Assembly: GCA_004020875.1 (NCBI GenBank)
Contig: SAPZ01000014.1
Coordinates: 1 to 64,000, forward strand
Origin: Mesorhizobium sp.
GTDB taxonomy: Bacteria > Pseudomonadota > Alphaproteobacteria > Rhizobiales > Rhizobiaceae
Direction: 5' to 3'
DNA length: 64,000 bases
Positions 1 through 8,662 of this stretch are shown here, piece after piece. A program made the position numbers and the translations under genes. A model generated the notes under the pieces. That model did not search any database and was not told the origin of the DNA. It saw nothing but the letters and a program-made list of their open reading frames with translations. Every line of letters begins with the position of its first letter. The stretch's first letter is position 1.

Positions 1-2
1 GA

Positions 3-302
3 GGCGCTCATGCCTTGGAACTACCAGCGCTGAACGGCATCAGCTACCCGCTTACCGTGTTTCAGCTCCTGACGGCGGTTCGTCGCTGGAAGACCAACGG
101 CGCCCAGTGGGCGATGATCCTGAGCGGCGCCCAGTCGGCGCTGGCCGGTCTCTTCTTCGTCAAGATGGCGGGCGGCACAGATGCCATCGGCATCGTCAAC
201 GTCGCGCCCTACGCCGCTTTCGGCGCCTTCTACTTCCTGGTGTCCGCCGTGTGGCTTTCGGTGAGCGATATCCTTCGCAAGTCGCCGCAGGCCGCGCGTT
301 GA
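3..302 (+). CDS. HdeD/DUF308-like membrane protein, C-terminal part
   Basis: The gene enters from the left edge; the reading frame is open from the first bases, so the start is outside the window. The visible 99 residues contain at least two hydrophobic segments (around the stretches starting AMILSGAQSALAGLFF and APYAAFGAFYFLVSAVW), with a short polar tail ending in PQAAR. The spacing of short helices and the FG-rich loops resemble the six-helix HdeD/DUF308 family of inner-membrane proteins, but with so little sequence this is only a resemblance. A TetR gene follows 24 bp downstream with its own ribosome binding site, so the two may be co-transcribed. Confidence 0.5.
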   Translation, partial: GAHALELPALNGISYPLTVFQLLTAVRRWKTNGAQWAMILSGAQSALAGLFFVKMAGGTDAIGIVNVAPYAAFGAFYFLVSAVWLSVSDILRKSPQAAR

Positions 303-326
303 GATTTCCTCCGCCGGAGGTTAGGC

Positions 327-920
327 ATGCTTATGGACAGGCCCTCGAACACCGCCGATGACATCCTGGCCGCCGCGCGACGCTTCATCGTGGCCGGCGG
401 CTATAACGGGTTCAGCTACGCGGATATCGCCGAGGTGGTGGGTATCCGCAAAGCCAGCATCCATCATCATTTCCCGAGCAAGGTCGACCTCGTGCGGACC
501 CTGGTCAGGCGCTACCTCGAGGACGCCGTGACGGGCATGACCGAGCTCGAGCGCAATGTGCCCGGGCCGCCCGAGTTGCTGCGAACCTATGCCGGCTTCT
601 GGGCGCACTGCATCGAGGACGCGAGCAGGCCGTTCTGCGTCTGTGCGTTGCTGGCGAGCGAGCTTCCGGTGCTGCCGCCGGAAGTTGCCGCCGAAGTTCG
701 GGCCTATTTCCAGTTTCTGTCGGGCTGGCTGACAGGCGTGATAGAGCGCGGCGCCGGGCAAGGTACATTGACGATCGCCGCCGCGCCACGCGTCGAGGCG
801 GAGGCCTTCATGGCGACCGTGCACGGGGCGATGCTTTCCGCGCGGGCCTATGGCGATGTCCTGACCTTCGGCATGATCCTGGAGCCGACCCTGCAGAAGC
901 TGATCCCGGCAACCGATTGA
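327..920 (+). CDS. TetR/AcrR family transcriptional regulator
   Basis: A 197-residue protein of typical TetR size. Residues about 8-55 form the helix-turn-helix domain (ADDILAAARRFIVAGGY, then ADIAEVVGIRKASIHHHFPS, with the family hallmark F-P-S-K after the recognition helix). The rest is the variable ligand-binding domain with a C-x-C-A motif near residue 100 (FCVCALLASE). The start at 327 is supported by CCGGAGG at 314-320, six bases upstream. The ligand is unknown. The upstream membrane protein is the closest candidate target gene, an inference from adjacency only. Confidence 0.9.
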   Translation: MLMDRPSNTADDILAAARRFIVAGGYNGFSYADIAEVVGIRKASIHHHFPSKVDLVRTLVRRYLEDAVTGMTELERNVPGPPELLRTYAGFWAHCIEDASRPFCVCALLASELPVLPPEVAAEVRAYFQFLSGWLTGVIERGAGQGTLTIAAAPRVEAEAFMATVHGAMLSARAYGDVLTFGMILEPTLQKLIPATD

Positions 921-998
921 TGTTAGATCGCCCGGCCTCGTTGCGCAGTCGCAGTCGCAGTCGCAGGCGACAGCGGGTCGCGGGCTGGGAGACGATCG

Positions 999-1361
999 AT
1001 GCGTTCTATCGTTGGAGCTTTCTTGATTCTGGGCACGGCGATGACTGGCGCCAATGCCGCGGACATCGTTCAGCCAGTGGCATCGATGGATGTTCCCTGT
1101 TCATGGACCGGGCTTTATGTCGGCGCGAACGCGGGCGGGGCCTTCGGGAAGGTTGACGGCGATTTCACCGGTATTCTTGGATCGGCCGACATCGGGAATT
1201 TTACCGGCGGCGCGCTGGTCGGCGCCAATTACCAGTATGGCCAATGGGTTTTCGGTGTCGAAGGCGATATCAATTACCTGGGGTTCAAGAAAGAATTCTC
1301 GCCCGGAGCAAACAATGCCCGGCGCGACGGCATATCGTGCCGCCTTCAGGAATCGCCTTGA
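999..1361 (+). pseudogene. truncated OMP25/Opa-like outer membrane protein
   Basis: The first 105 residues look like the N-terminal half of a rhizobial/brucella Omp25-type beta-barrel protein: a signal peptide ending ANAADI, then WTGLYVGANAGGAFG, FTGGALVGANYQYG and FGVEGDINYLGFKKE, which are the alternating strands of that family. After residue about 107 the frame degenerates to an unrelated basic tail and stops at 120 residues, where complete members run to 200 or more with a terminal aromatic residue. The barrel therefore cannot close. I read it as a gene fragment created by a deletion just before the convergent comM 3' end. A secreted short product cannot be excluded. Confidence 0.6.
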
Positions 1362-1410
1362 AGCGGGCCTCCGTTCCAACGGAACGGCTCTGGCTATGCG
1401 GTCGTGCTAA

Positions 1411-2301
1411 TCAAGCCGCCTGCGCCATCCGCTCGGCGCTCATGCGATAGGAAATCGCTTCGGCGAGATGGATGCGGCCGACCGTCTCGCTGGCGTCGAG
1501 GTCGGCCAGCGTGCGCGCCACTTTCAGCACGCGGTGATACGCTCGTGCCGAGAAGGCAAGTTTTTCGCTTGCGTCCTTGAGCAGCGTCAGGCCGGCTGAA
1601 TCCGGCCTTGCGATCTCCTCGATGATCGAAGGCGGGCAGTGCGCGTTGGTGGTGGCGCCGGCGCCCAGCCGTTCCAGCCGCTCGCGCTGCATGGCGCGCG
1701 CACGCGCCACGCGCTGCGCCACCGAAGCGCTTGTCTCCGCCTTGTCCGGCCGGATCAGGTCGCTCGCCGAGACAGCCGGCACCTCGATCCTGAGGTCGAT
1801 GCGGTCGAGCAGCGGGCCGGAAATCCTCGCCTGGTATTCGGTGCGGCAGCGGTCGCCGCGCAGGCAGCGAAAGCCCGGCTCGCCCGACATGCCGCAGCGG
1901 CACGGATTCATCGCCGCCACCAGCTGGATGCGCGCCGGATAGGTGACGCGGTGGTTGGCGCGCGCGATCATGCAGTCGCCGGTTTCCAGCGGCTGGCGCA
2001 GCGCATCCAGCGTCTGCGGCGTGAACTCCGGCAGCTCGTCGAGGAACAGCACGCCGTGATGGGCGAGCGACACCTCGCCGGGGCGCGCGCGCAGTCCGCC
2101 GCCCACCATCGCCGCCATCGAGGCCGAGTGATGCGGCGCGCGGAACGGCCGCCGGTCGGTCAGCTTGCCTTCGCCGAGCTCGCCGGCGACGGACGCGATC
2201 ATCGAGACTTCGAGCAGTTCCTTCGGCGCCAGCGGCGGCAGGATCGAGGGCAGTCTTTGCGCCAGCATCGACTTGCCCGAGCCCGGCGGCCCGACCATCA
2301 G
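1411..2301 (-). pseudogene. comM: comM (YifB, Mg-chelatase-like), C-terminal fragment
   Basis: This is the 3' 297 codons of comM, an AAA+ helicase-like protein that promotes branch migration during natural transformation and recombination. It begins at the element junction with LMVGPPGSGKS, the Walker A motif, followed by HHSASMAAMVGGG, LFLDELPEF (Walker B), the Cys cluster NPCRCG, and the Mg-chelatase C-terminal domain (HRVLKVARTLADL). The 5' 213 codons lie at 25899-26537 on the same strand. Joining 26537-25899 to 2301-1411 gives 1530 bp, exactly 510 codons, so the break is clean and potentially reversible. The frame stays open upstream into the element, but that extension is not comM-like. 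Confidence 0.95.
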
Positions 2302-2325
2302 TATATTGTAGGCAATTAATTGACG
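2283..2325. other. left attachment site (attL) of the comM element
   Basis: The 8-bp core ACCATCAG sits at 2294-2301 and recurs at 25891-25898. On the comM side the arm CCGGCGGCC (2283-2291) pairs with GGCCGCCGG at 25907-25915. In the reconstructed attB these form a perfect 9-bp inverted repeat separated by 18 bp, centred on the AG of the core (2300-2301). On the element side the arm GGCAATTA (2311-2318) is a near inverse of TAATTAGCC at 25880-25888, as expected for an attP. A 30-50 bp att with central dinucleotide and inverted arms is the hallmark of large serine integrases, in agreement with the recombinase gene starting at 2357. Confidence 0.85.
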
Positions 2326-2356
2326 CTCCGCTCGTCTCGCTGTAGAGCCCTTCAAG

Positions 2357-4108
2357 ATGACCAAACCGAAGCCCCAGCCCGTCCGGGCGTACTCGTACAT
2401 CCGCATGTCGACCGACACTCAGCTCCACGGCGATAGCCGCCGGCGGCAGCTGGAGCTGTCCGAGCGATATGCCGAGAAGCACCGGCTTAAGCTCGTCGAG
2501 GAGTTCCGGCTTGAGGACATCGGTGTCTCCGCCTTTAGGGGCGCGAACTTGTCGATTGATTCTAGCCTCGGGCGCTTCTTGCAGATGGTCAGGAAGGGTG
2601 AGGTGCCGGCCGGCTCCTACCTGCTTCTCGAATCGCTCGATCGCCTGAGCCGACAGGACGTGTTCACGTCGCTCTCGCTTTTCACAGACATCATCAAGGC
2701 CGGGATCAAGATCGTTACGCTCGCCGACGACCAGGTCTACACGTCGGAGAAGACGGACTTCAGCCAACTGGTCGTGTCGCTGGCGATTATGAGCCGTGCC
2801 CACGAGGAATCGCAGACCAAGAGCCGCAGGCTTGCCGAGGCCTGGACGAGCAAGCGTCGCACCGTGAGCGAAAGCAAGCTGACGGCCATCTCGCCGTTGT
2901 GGCTCGACCTGTCGGCAGACAGGAAGTCTTTCGCCCTCGACGAAGAGCGCAGCGCCATCGTCAGGTCCATGTTCCAAGACGCAGCAGCGGGCCTCGGCAC
3001 CTTTTCGATCGCCAGGCGGTTGAATCAGGCGGGCGTTCCGCCGTTCGGCCGGTCGCGGGGCTGGCAGATGTCGTACGTCAGTAAGATTCTCACCAACCGC
3101 GCCGTGATCGGCGAGTACCAACCGCACACGAAGAGCGGCGGTCGCCGGGTGCCGATTGGGGAGCCGATAAAGGACTATTTCCCTGCCGTCGTGGACGAAC
3201 AACTCTTCCTGAGAGTGCAGGCCGCTCGCGCTCAGCGGCGGGTGGGCGGTGCCGGGCGCAAAGGCAAGTTCGTGAGCAACCTCTTCTCAGGTTTGGCAAG
3301 GTGTGCGTACTGCGGTTCCCGCATGCATTTCGTCAACAAAGGGTTGTCGCCCAAGAGCGGCGGCACTTACCTGATGTGCGACAGCGCTCGGCGTAAGCTC
3401 GGCTGCGTCACCAACGCCTGGAGGTACGGTGACTTCGAGGCGTCGTTTTTGACGTTCGTCGAGGAGATCGACCTTCAGCCCCTCATGCACGGTGACGCCG
3501 AGACGGCCAACCGAGCCAGGTTGGATCAAGCTATCCAGGTGCTTCAGGGTCGGCTGGCTCGGCTGGAGGAGGAGCGCGGTCGGACATTCCGGCTGCTGAT
3601 GGATCAGGACACGGCTTCTGACTTCATCAAGAAGGAGTTCGCTAGGTACCAACGTGAGATCGAGGCCGCGTCGGCTGAGCGTGCCTCGCTGGTGGCGGAG
3701 CGTCGCCTTTTCGAGTCGAACGTCGCTCGCTTCCACGAGAGCGGCAACGAGATCCAAGATTTGGTTGCTCAGCTTCGGTCTTCTGCCGAAGACGACACTT
3801 ATCGACTTCGCGCCAAGGTGGCCGCCCGACTAAAGGCGCTCGTCGATCACGTCAACGTAGCTGCACTGGGGATACGGGCGACCGAGCCGGACAACCTGAT
3901 GTTGTTCCCAACTGGGGGGCAAGGCGACTTCCAAAGGGCTAAGATCGGTGGCTCCTCGCCGCGCCAGTTCGAGGTCATGTTTCAGGATGGTATGCAGCGG
4001 GTTGTTCAGCCTGACAAGACCGACCCTGCCGCTGGTTCAAGCCAGCTCTATCGATGGCTTGAACCCCGGTCTGGGAGCCGGCTCGCTGCACCACCGGCGG
4101 ACAGCTAA
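2357..4108 (+). CDS. large serine recombinase (probable element integrase)
   Basis: A 583-residue large serine recombinase. The N-terminal resolvase domain has AYSYIRMST with Ser18 as the presumed catalytic nucleophile and LESLDRLSRQD, the conserved D-R-L-S-R motif. The middle is the recombinase (PF07508-type) DNA-binding domain (FSIARRLNQAGVPPF). A zinc ribbon follows with Cys316 and Cys319 (CAYC) and two more Cys near 342 and 352. Residues about 380-460 are charged and probably form the coiled coil that controls synapsis and directionality in this family. It starts 55 bp from the left junction, the usual place for the integrase of such elements. No recombination directionality factor was recognised; small basic proteins of that kind are hard to see by eye. 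Confidence 0.95.
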   Translation: MTKPKPQPVRAYSYIRMSTDTQLHGDSRRRQLELSERYAEKHRLKLVEEFRLEDIGVSAFRGANLSIDSSLGRFLQMVRKGEVPAGSYLLLESLDRLSRQDVFTSLSLFTDIIKAGIKIVTLADDQVYTSEKTDFSQLVVSLAIMSRAHEESQTKSRRLAEAWTSKRRTVSESKLTAISPLWLDLSADRKSFALDEERSAIVRSMFQDAAAGLGTFSIARRLNQAGVPPFGRSRGWQMSYVSKILTNRAVIGEYQPHTKSGGRRVPIGEPIKDYFPAVVDEQLFLRVQAARAQRRVGGAGRKGKFVSNLFSGLARCAYCGSRMHFVNKGLSPKSGGTYLMCDSARRKLGCVTNAWRYGDFEASFLTFVEEIDLQPLMHGDAETANRARLDQAIQVLQGRLARLEEERGRTFRLLMDQDTASDFIKKEFARYQREIEAASAERASLVAERRLFESNVARFHESGNEIQDLVAQLRSSAEDDTYRLRAKVAARLKALVDHVNVAALGIRATEPDNLMLFPTGGQGDFQRAKIGGSSPRQFEVMFQDGMQRVVQPDKTDPAAGSSQLYRWLEPRSGSRLAAPPADS

Positions 4109-4129
4109 GGTCTTGGCGGCTTAGCTGCA

Positions 4130-4459
4130 TTACCGAATGCCAGGCTTGCTGATCTCGCGCTGATATTCGGCGTGAAGATACCAAAAGTCGGCATAGAGAC
4201 GGTGCAGCCGCCGGTCTTTGACGCTTGCCTTGAAGTTGTCGTAGTCGATCCCTGCAACTCGATCGGCCAGGATCTCGGCAAACTCGGTCTTATGGATGAA
4301 GAGCCGGCAGGCGTAGTCGGCATCTGGCGAAATCACCACTTCGTAGTCGGGAAAGATATCCGCCAAATGCCTTTCGTTCCGAGCTCGGACCACCAGGGTC
4401 CGAGGGCGCTCTCGGTCCTGAACCGCTGAAACAAAACCATCGTTGAAGCAGACCCACAT
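4130..4459 (-). CDS. conserved hypothetical protein, 109 aa
   Basis: It starts with MWVCFNDGFVSAVQDR and contains LVVRARNERHLADIFP, DYACRLFI and GIDYDNFKASV, then a helical tail with HRLYADFWY. Proteins of this shape and length are widespread as short hypotheticals in proteobacteria and actinobacteria; I know no assigned function. There is no signal peptide or membrane segment. It is convergent with the integrase (21 bp between stops) and divergent from the primase-helicase, with 269 bp of AT-richer sequence between them (4460-4728) in which I see no clear gene or hairpin. Confidence 0.65.
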   Translation of the reverse strand: MWVCFNDGFVSAVQDRERPRTLVVRARNERHLADIFPDYEVVISPDADYACRLFIHKTEFAEILADRVAGIDYDNFKASVKDRRLHRLYADFWYLHAEYQREISKPGIR

Positions 4460-4728
4460 TCATTTTCTCCGTTGAAGGCGTCCCCCTACAGCCTGCGCAT
4501 CAGAAATGACATGCCTCCCAAGCGGTGGTCGACATACGGCTATAATACTTTGAATAGTATACAAGCTCTTCGGAAAATCAGCAAGTCGGCGCGGATGTAA
4601 GTAAATCAGTTAGGCGACGCACCTCGTTTCATGGTAACAGAGAAAAATCTTGCTTTAGATATGCTAGCCTTTTTCCTTACCAAGAAAGGAATATTGCGAA
4701 TAACATTGTCAGCGCGACCGACTTTATC

Positions 4729-7700
4729 ATGACGAAAAAATCACTATTGACGAATATTTTTTCATCCATACCTGACCGGCGTCAAACCCGTGACAGGTTT
4801 CCAATGGCAAACGAACCCAACGTACCAGAACGCCCTCACGCGGCCACCGAACAAGCGTCCGATCTGGTCACCCCCATTCTTGAGCCTAGCTTCGAAGCCA
4901 GGCGCCTCAAGGTTGCCATCAACCCCGACTTGATCGACAAGAACGTTAGGGGCAATGAGCTGCTGTTTGCCCTTGGGTGGAATGACGTTGAACTCACCGT
5001 CTCGGAGTTCGTCGCACAGATTTCGGCGGGCGTAGCCTATTGCTCTCAATTGAATGGACGCCGCCGGAAATCGGAGAACTTCCATGCTGCCGACGTTGTC
5101 TCGGTTGACGTCGACCATGGGATGACTGTCGAGCAAGCGCTGGAATTGCCCTTGGTGCGTGACCACGCTGCCTTTATTTATACGACCCCAAGCCATCGCC
5201 CTGATGCGCATCGTTTCCGTGTCGTGTTCATCTTGCCGAGAACGGTTGTGGACGCCGAAGAGTTGCGAGCAGTAACCCGCTCACTCGCCCTTCGGATCGG
5301 CGGCGACTTGTCAGCAACAGACCCGTGCCGCCTCTACTTTGGCAACCGGGGCGCCATCGTCCATCCTATTGGCAAAGTTATCAGCGCCGAAATGGTCGAC
5401 GAACTGAAAAGGCAAAACGCGAGCCGCCCGGCTGGGGCGGAAACGGGGGTTAGCTACCGCTCTCAACTCGCCGTTTCGCCCCATGCCCTCATTCGAATCG
5501 AGGATGGAAGGACCGTTCCGTTTTCCCAACTCACGCGGGGCACTCGGGCATACTGCCCATTCCACAACGACACGAACCCTAGCGCGTTCGTCGTGAGCAG
5601 CGGTCGAGCACAACTGGGAATCCATTGCAGCACCTGCAATTTGACTTACTGGCCATCCGACGCCGAGGAATTCGACTTCACGGATTTTGAGACTATGGCC
5701 AAAGCTGCAGCGAACGGGGAAGCCGCATCGCCGTTCCAGAACACTCTGGTAACGATCGGGACAACAGTTACGACCCCGGATCGTCTCGCCAATCCGATGA
5801 CCTACGTCAAAGCTCCAAAGGGCCAAGGCAAGACCACTGGATTGGTAAGGTTGACGGGTGGATGGCGCGACAAAGTTCTGCTTGTCGGACATCGGAGACT
5901 GCTTAGCCGGCAGAGCGCCAGTCGGCTTGGCCTGACAACGTACCTTGACTGCAACCGGAACTGGAAGGGGGACGACGACTGGCGCCTCGATCGCTTCGCG
6001 GTAAGTGTCGATAAGATCAAAATGGTGCCGTCGAACAGAAAATACAAAATCGTGATCATCGACGAAAGCGAGCAGGTGCTGGCCCATTTCCTTTCAGACA
6101 CAATCAGTGCTGATGCCGGTCGAAATCGAGAAGAGCTATTTGTCCATTTCGGCAATCTACTTCGGCGGGCCGATCATGTCATCGCACTTGACGCTGATTT
6201 GGGCTGGCTGACCTTCTTCACGTTAACGCAGGCGAGATTTGGGGTCGATGGCCGTGATCCCTGGGCGCCCGTCCCGGCATTTGACGAATTTAGAGACGCG
6301 CCGCCAGAAAACACCCTTGAACAGTTTTTCGTTGGAGCCGTTCGGCCGGCTGCCGACTACCAAAGTCGAGTTATCATCAACGAGACGCGACCCGGCGAAG
6401 GGAAGGTATTGGAGTTGTATGATTCGGACAGACACCTTGTCGGCGATTTGAAAAACGCGCTCAATGACGAAAAGAAGACTGTTGTCGTTTCGAATTCCAA
6501 AAGGACAATAGAGGCCTTGGAGAAGGCAATTACGGAAGAGTTTAAAGACATCAGGACTTTGTTGGTCACCTCCGCCACGAGCAGTAAGAAAGAAGTTAAG
6601 GAATTCATCGAGAATCCGGTTAGCGAGTTCGACAAATACGACGTGATATTGGCGTCACCGACCATGGGAACCGGCGTCGATATCACCTTTGCCAACAATG
6701 AGGAAAAGGTGGATGTCGTCTTTGGAATTTGCCACCCTAACGTCAACAGCCATCTCGATTTTGATCAGCAACTTAGCCGCGTTAGACATCCTCGCCTTGT
6801 CAAAGTATGGATATCCCCACAGACATATTCTTACGAAACGAGCCTAGATGTAATCAAAGAAGAGATTCTTACTGGAGGACAATACGGCGCCCGATTAGTT
6901 GGGCATGAGGCGGACGGAGCACCGATATATCGGCGAGACCTTCTCTTGGAGATGGCCGCGTTGAGCGTAAGCCAGAGGCGAGCGTCGATGAACAAGCTGA
7001 AGGCAAACTTCATTCGCCACAAGCAAGATCAGGGGTTTCGCATTCTTCACGTTGTGAAAGACGATGGACAGGCTGCGATAGGGAGGTCGGTCCAGGAGAC
7101 CGGGATTGCTCTTCTTGACGCTGAATTTGCGGAGCAGGTCGCGGCTGCTCCTGCCGTTAACAGACGGGAATTCGATCACCTTATCAAAGCTATGAAGCTG
7201 GGGAAGTCGATCAGCCGAGAGGAACGCTGGTCGCTTGAGAGGACAAGGCTCGAGCTTTTCTACAGACAGGCGGTTACGGAAGAGCTGATTGCTGCAGATG
7301 ACCGGGGCAGAACACGAGAAAGAATGCGGCTATATGAGAAATTGGTGTCGGAGTCGACCTTGCGCCCGACTGTCCCGCATCCACCGCTTGGCGAGCGGGA
7401 CAGGTTTCTGCCAGAACCACGGAGGAAGCCTATCGCCTTGGCGGAGCTTCTCAGCTCAACCCCGATTTTCGGCGATGATGGATTTCGACTAGATGTAGAA
7501 GTCCGAAAGGCTGATCTGGTTGACTTTGCCGGATTGGCCATTCGCCAAAAGGCGATCTTCGAAATGCAACTCGGAGTAGAAATCCGTACCGACGTTGACA
7601 AGAACCCGATTCAGCAACTCAATCACGTTTTGGCGTTGGTGGGCCAAGAGTTGGCGCCGTCCAGAACAGAGAAGCGAGACGGCCAGAAGATTCGGTACTA

Positions 7701-7827
7701 CTCCCTCAACCCGGAGCTATTGAGCCGGGCGATATCCTTGGTCGAGCGTCGCGACAGGATCAGGGCTTGGGATGAACTCTACCGGATTCACGGTTGGGGA
7801 CATTTTGAAGACGATCTTGACGACTAA
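4729..7827 (+). CDS. primase-helicase fusion (AEP-like primase, zinc finger, SF2-like helicase)
   Basis: A 1032-residue multidomain replication-type protein. Residues about 50-225 resemble an archaeo-eukaryotic-type primase: VVSVDVDHG supplies a D-x-D pair (Asp127, Asp129), followed by SHRPDAHRFRVVF and DPCRLYFGN. A zinc-binding segment follows (Cys276, His279, Cys300, Cys303; CPFH ... CSTC) in the style of primase zinc fingers. Residues about 355-700 are a helicase: APKGQGKTT (Walker A, 362-370), VIIDESE (Walker B), ASPTMGTGVDITF and QQLSRVRHP, the Arg-rich last motif. The order resembles plasmid CyRepA1-like or UL9-like initiators. Met26 (4804) is an alternative start; neither start has a strong ribosome site. 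It suggests the element can replicate when excised, an inference. Confidence 0.82.
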   Translation: MTKKSLLTNIFSSIPDRRQTRDRFPMANEPNVPERPHAATEQASDLVTPILEPSFEARRLKVAINPDLIDKNVRGNELLFALGWNDVELTVSEFVAQISAGVAYCSQLNGRRRKSENFHAADVVSVDVDHGMTVEQALELPLVRDHAAFIYTTPSHRPDAHRFRVVFILPRTVVDAEELRAVTRSLALRIGGDLSATDPCRLYFGNRGAIVHPIGKVISAEMVDELKRQNASRPAGAETGVSYRSQLAVSPHALIRIEDGRTVPFSQLTRGTRAYCPFHNDTNPSAFVVSSGRAQLGIHCSTCNLTYWPSDAEEFDFTDFETMAKAAANGEAASPFQNTLVTIGTTVTTPDRLANPMTYVKAPKGQGKTTGLVRLTGGWRDKVLLVGHRRLLSRQSASRLGLTTYLDCNRNWKGDDDWRLDRFAVSVDKIKMVPSNRKYKIVIIDESEQVLAHFLSDTISADAGRNREELFVHFGNLLRRADHVIALDADLGWLTFFTLTQARFGVDGRDPWAPVPAFDEFRDAPPENTLEQFFVGAVRPAADYQSRVIINETRPGEGKVLELYDSDRHLVGDLKNALNDEKKTVVVSNSKRTIEALEKAITEEFKDIRTLLVTSATSSKKEVKEFIENPVSEFDKYDVILASPTMGTGVDITFANNEEKVDVVFGICHPNVNSHLDFDQQLSRVRHPRLVKVWISPQTYSYETSLDVIKEEILTGGQYGARLVGHEADGAPIYRRDLLLEMAALSVSQRRASMNKLKANFIRHKQDQGFRILHVVKDDGQAAIGRSVQETGIALLDAEFAEQVAAAPAVNRREFDHLIKAMKLGKSISREERWSLERTRLELFYRQAVTEELIAADDRGRTRERMRLYEKLVSESTLRPTVPHPPLGERDRFLPEPRRKPIALAELLSSTPIFGDDGFRLDVEVRKADLVDFAGLAIRQKAIFEMQLGVEIRTDVDKNPIQQLNHVLALVGQELAPSRTEKRDGQKIRYYSLNPELLSRAISLVERRDRIRAWDELYRIHGWGHFEDDLDD

Positions 7828-7875
7828 GGTTGCCAGCCAGATAAGCACGGCGGGCAACGCACCCCTGCGGAGTTT

Positions 7876-7950
7876 GGGGACACGCCCGGGACTAACAGGG
7901 TAGGGACACCGGGAGTCGTTGTCTTCTATATAGTTCCGGGCGCTGTCCCC
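7876..7950. repeat. inverted repeat between primase-helicase and resolvase genes
   Basis: GGGGACACGCCCGGGA at 7876-7891 is inverted, with one bulge, as TCCGGGCGCTGTCCCC at 7935-7950. A third, partial copy (GGGACACCGGGA) lies between them at about 7903-7914. The right arm overlaps the end of the resolvase gene. The repeat could be a bidirectional terminator or a protein-binding iteron; there is no T run to support strong intrinsic termination. Confidence 0.45.
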
Positions 7951-8501
7951 GTGTGCGGGTTCTTAAGGGCTCGGACGACTGACGCCTTCCCTATCCCTAA
8001 GACGCCGGCGATAGAAGCCATCGAATGGCCTTGTGCGCGCAGTGCAAGAATTTCCGCCGTTTTCGCCCTGGCTGTTGGCGACCGGCCTTTATAGCGACCT
8101 TCGAGCTTGGCCTTTTGGATCCCTTCCCTTTGACGTTCAAGCATCATTTCTCGTTCGAACTCGGCGACACCGCCTAGGACGTTAAGCATCAGCTTTCCAG
8201 TTGGAGTGCTGGTGTCAATGCCCATATTTTCGATCCTAACTGCGACTGATTTCCCACGGAGCCGATCGAGAACTTCCCACATATGTTTCACGGACCGGGC
8301 GAGACGATCCAACTTCATCACGACAACTGTGTCGCCTTCCCGAGCGTATTCGATTGCTGCGTCCAGGGCCGGCCGTTCGCTAAGCGCCGATGCATGCTCT
8401 TCAAAAATTCTTTCGCAACCTAGTCCTTTAAGATCTCTAACCTGGGCGGCTAGCCCGGCGTTCTGTTCGTAAGTAGAGGTGCGTGCATAGCCGATCAGCA
8501 T
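7926..8501 (-). CDS. serine resolvase/invertase family recombinase
   Basis: A 191-residue small serine recombinase of Tn3-resolvase/Hin type. MLIGYARTST places the catalytic Ser at residue 9. It is followed by MKLDRLARSVKHMWE (the D-R-L-A-R-S motif), GKLMLNVLGGVAEFER (the E helix), and a C-terminal Hin-type helix-turn-helix (GHSMASIAGVLGIGKASVVRAL). The frame is open further upstream, but the start at 8501 has GGAGAG four bases before it and begins exactly at the conserved N-terminus. The repeat cluster at 8512-8624 immediately upstream is a plausible res site, so this enzyme may resolve multimers or invert or delete segments of the element. Confidence 0.93.
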   Translation of the reverse strand: MLIGYARTSTYEQNAGLAAQVRDLKGLGCERIFEEHASALSERPALDAAIEYAREGDTVVVMKLDRLARSVKHMWEVLDRLRGKSVAVRIENMGIDTSTPTGKLMLNVLGGVAEFEREMMLERQREGIQKAKLEGRYKGRSPTARAKTAEILALRAQGHSMASIAGVLGIGKASVVRALKNPHTGTAPGTI

Positions 8502-8511
8502 CGATCTCTCC

Positions 8512-8624
8512 GGTCCAATAGGGCGGTGGCTGTACACTGATCCGGTCCAAAGTACATGCCGATTTTGTGGACCAGGCCTGACCTCAGGTCCGGACCGGTC
8601 CACTGGACCAAGGTCCAATGGACC
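8512..8624. other. putative res site: cluster of GGTCCA/TGGACC half-sites
   Basis: Half-sites GGTCCA or its inverse occur at 8512, 8544, 8568, 8587-8602 (overlapping GGTCCGGACC and GGTCCA), 8604, 8612 and 8619. That is at least eight GGTCC half-sites in 113 bp, many of them paired into dyads, directly upstream of the resolvase gene. Tn3-type res sites are about 120 bp with three dyad subsites next to the resolvase promoter, so size and position fit. The function is inferred. The same cluster would also serve for autorepression of the resolvase gene. Confidence 0.55.
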
Positions 8625-8662
8625 GGCAGCGAAAAAGATAGCCGGCAAAGTAGACTAAGCTG

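Noticed and set aside
941..964. CGCAGT short tandem repeat before the OMP-like gene
   Set aside because: Only three to four units; likely slippage, not a CRISPR or iteron.
1394..3202. A 602-codon minus-strand open frame spanning comM and the integrase gene
   Set aside because: It is in a different frame from comM and antisense to the serine recombinase; the translation is Arg/Ala-rich without motifs. Chance product of high GC.
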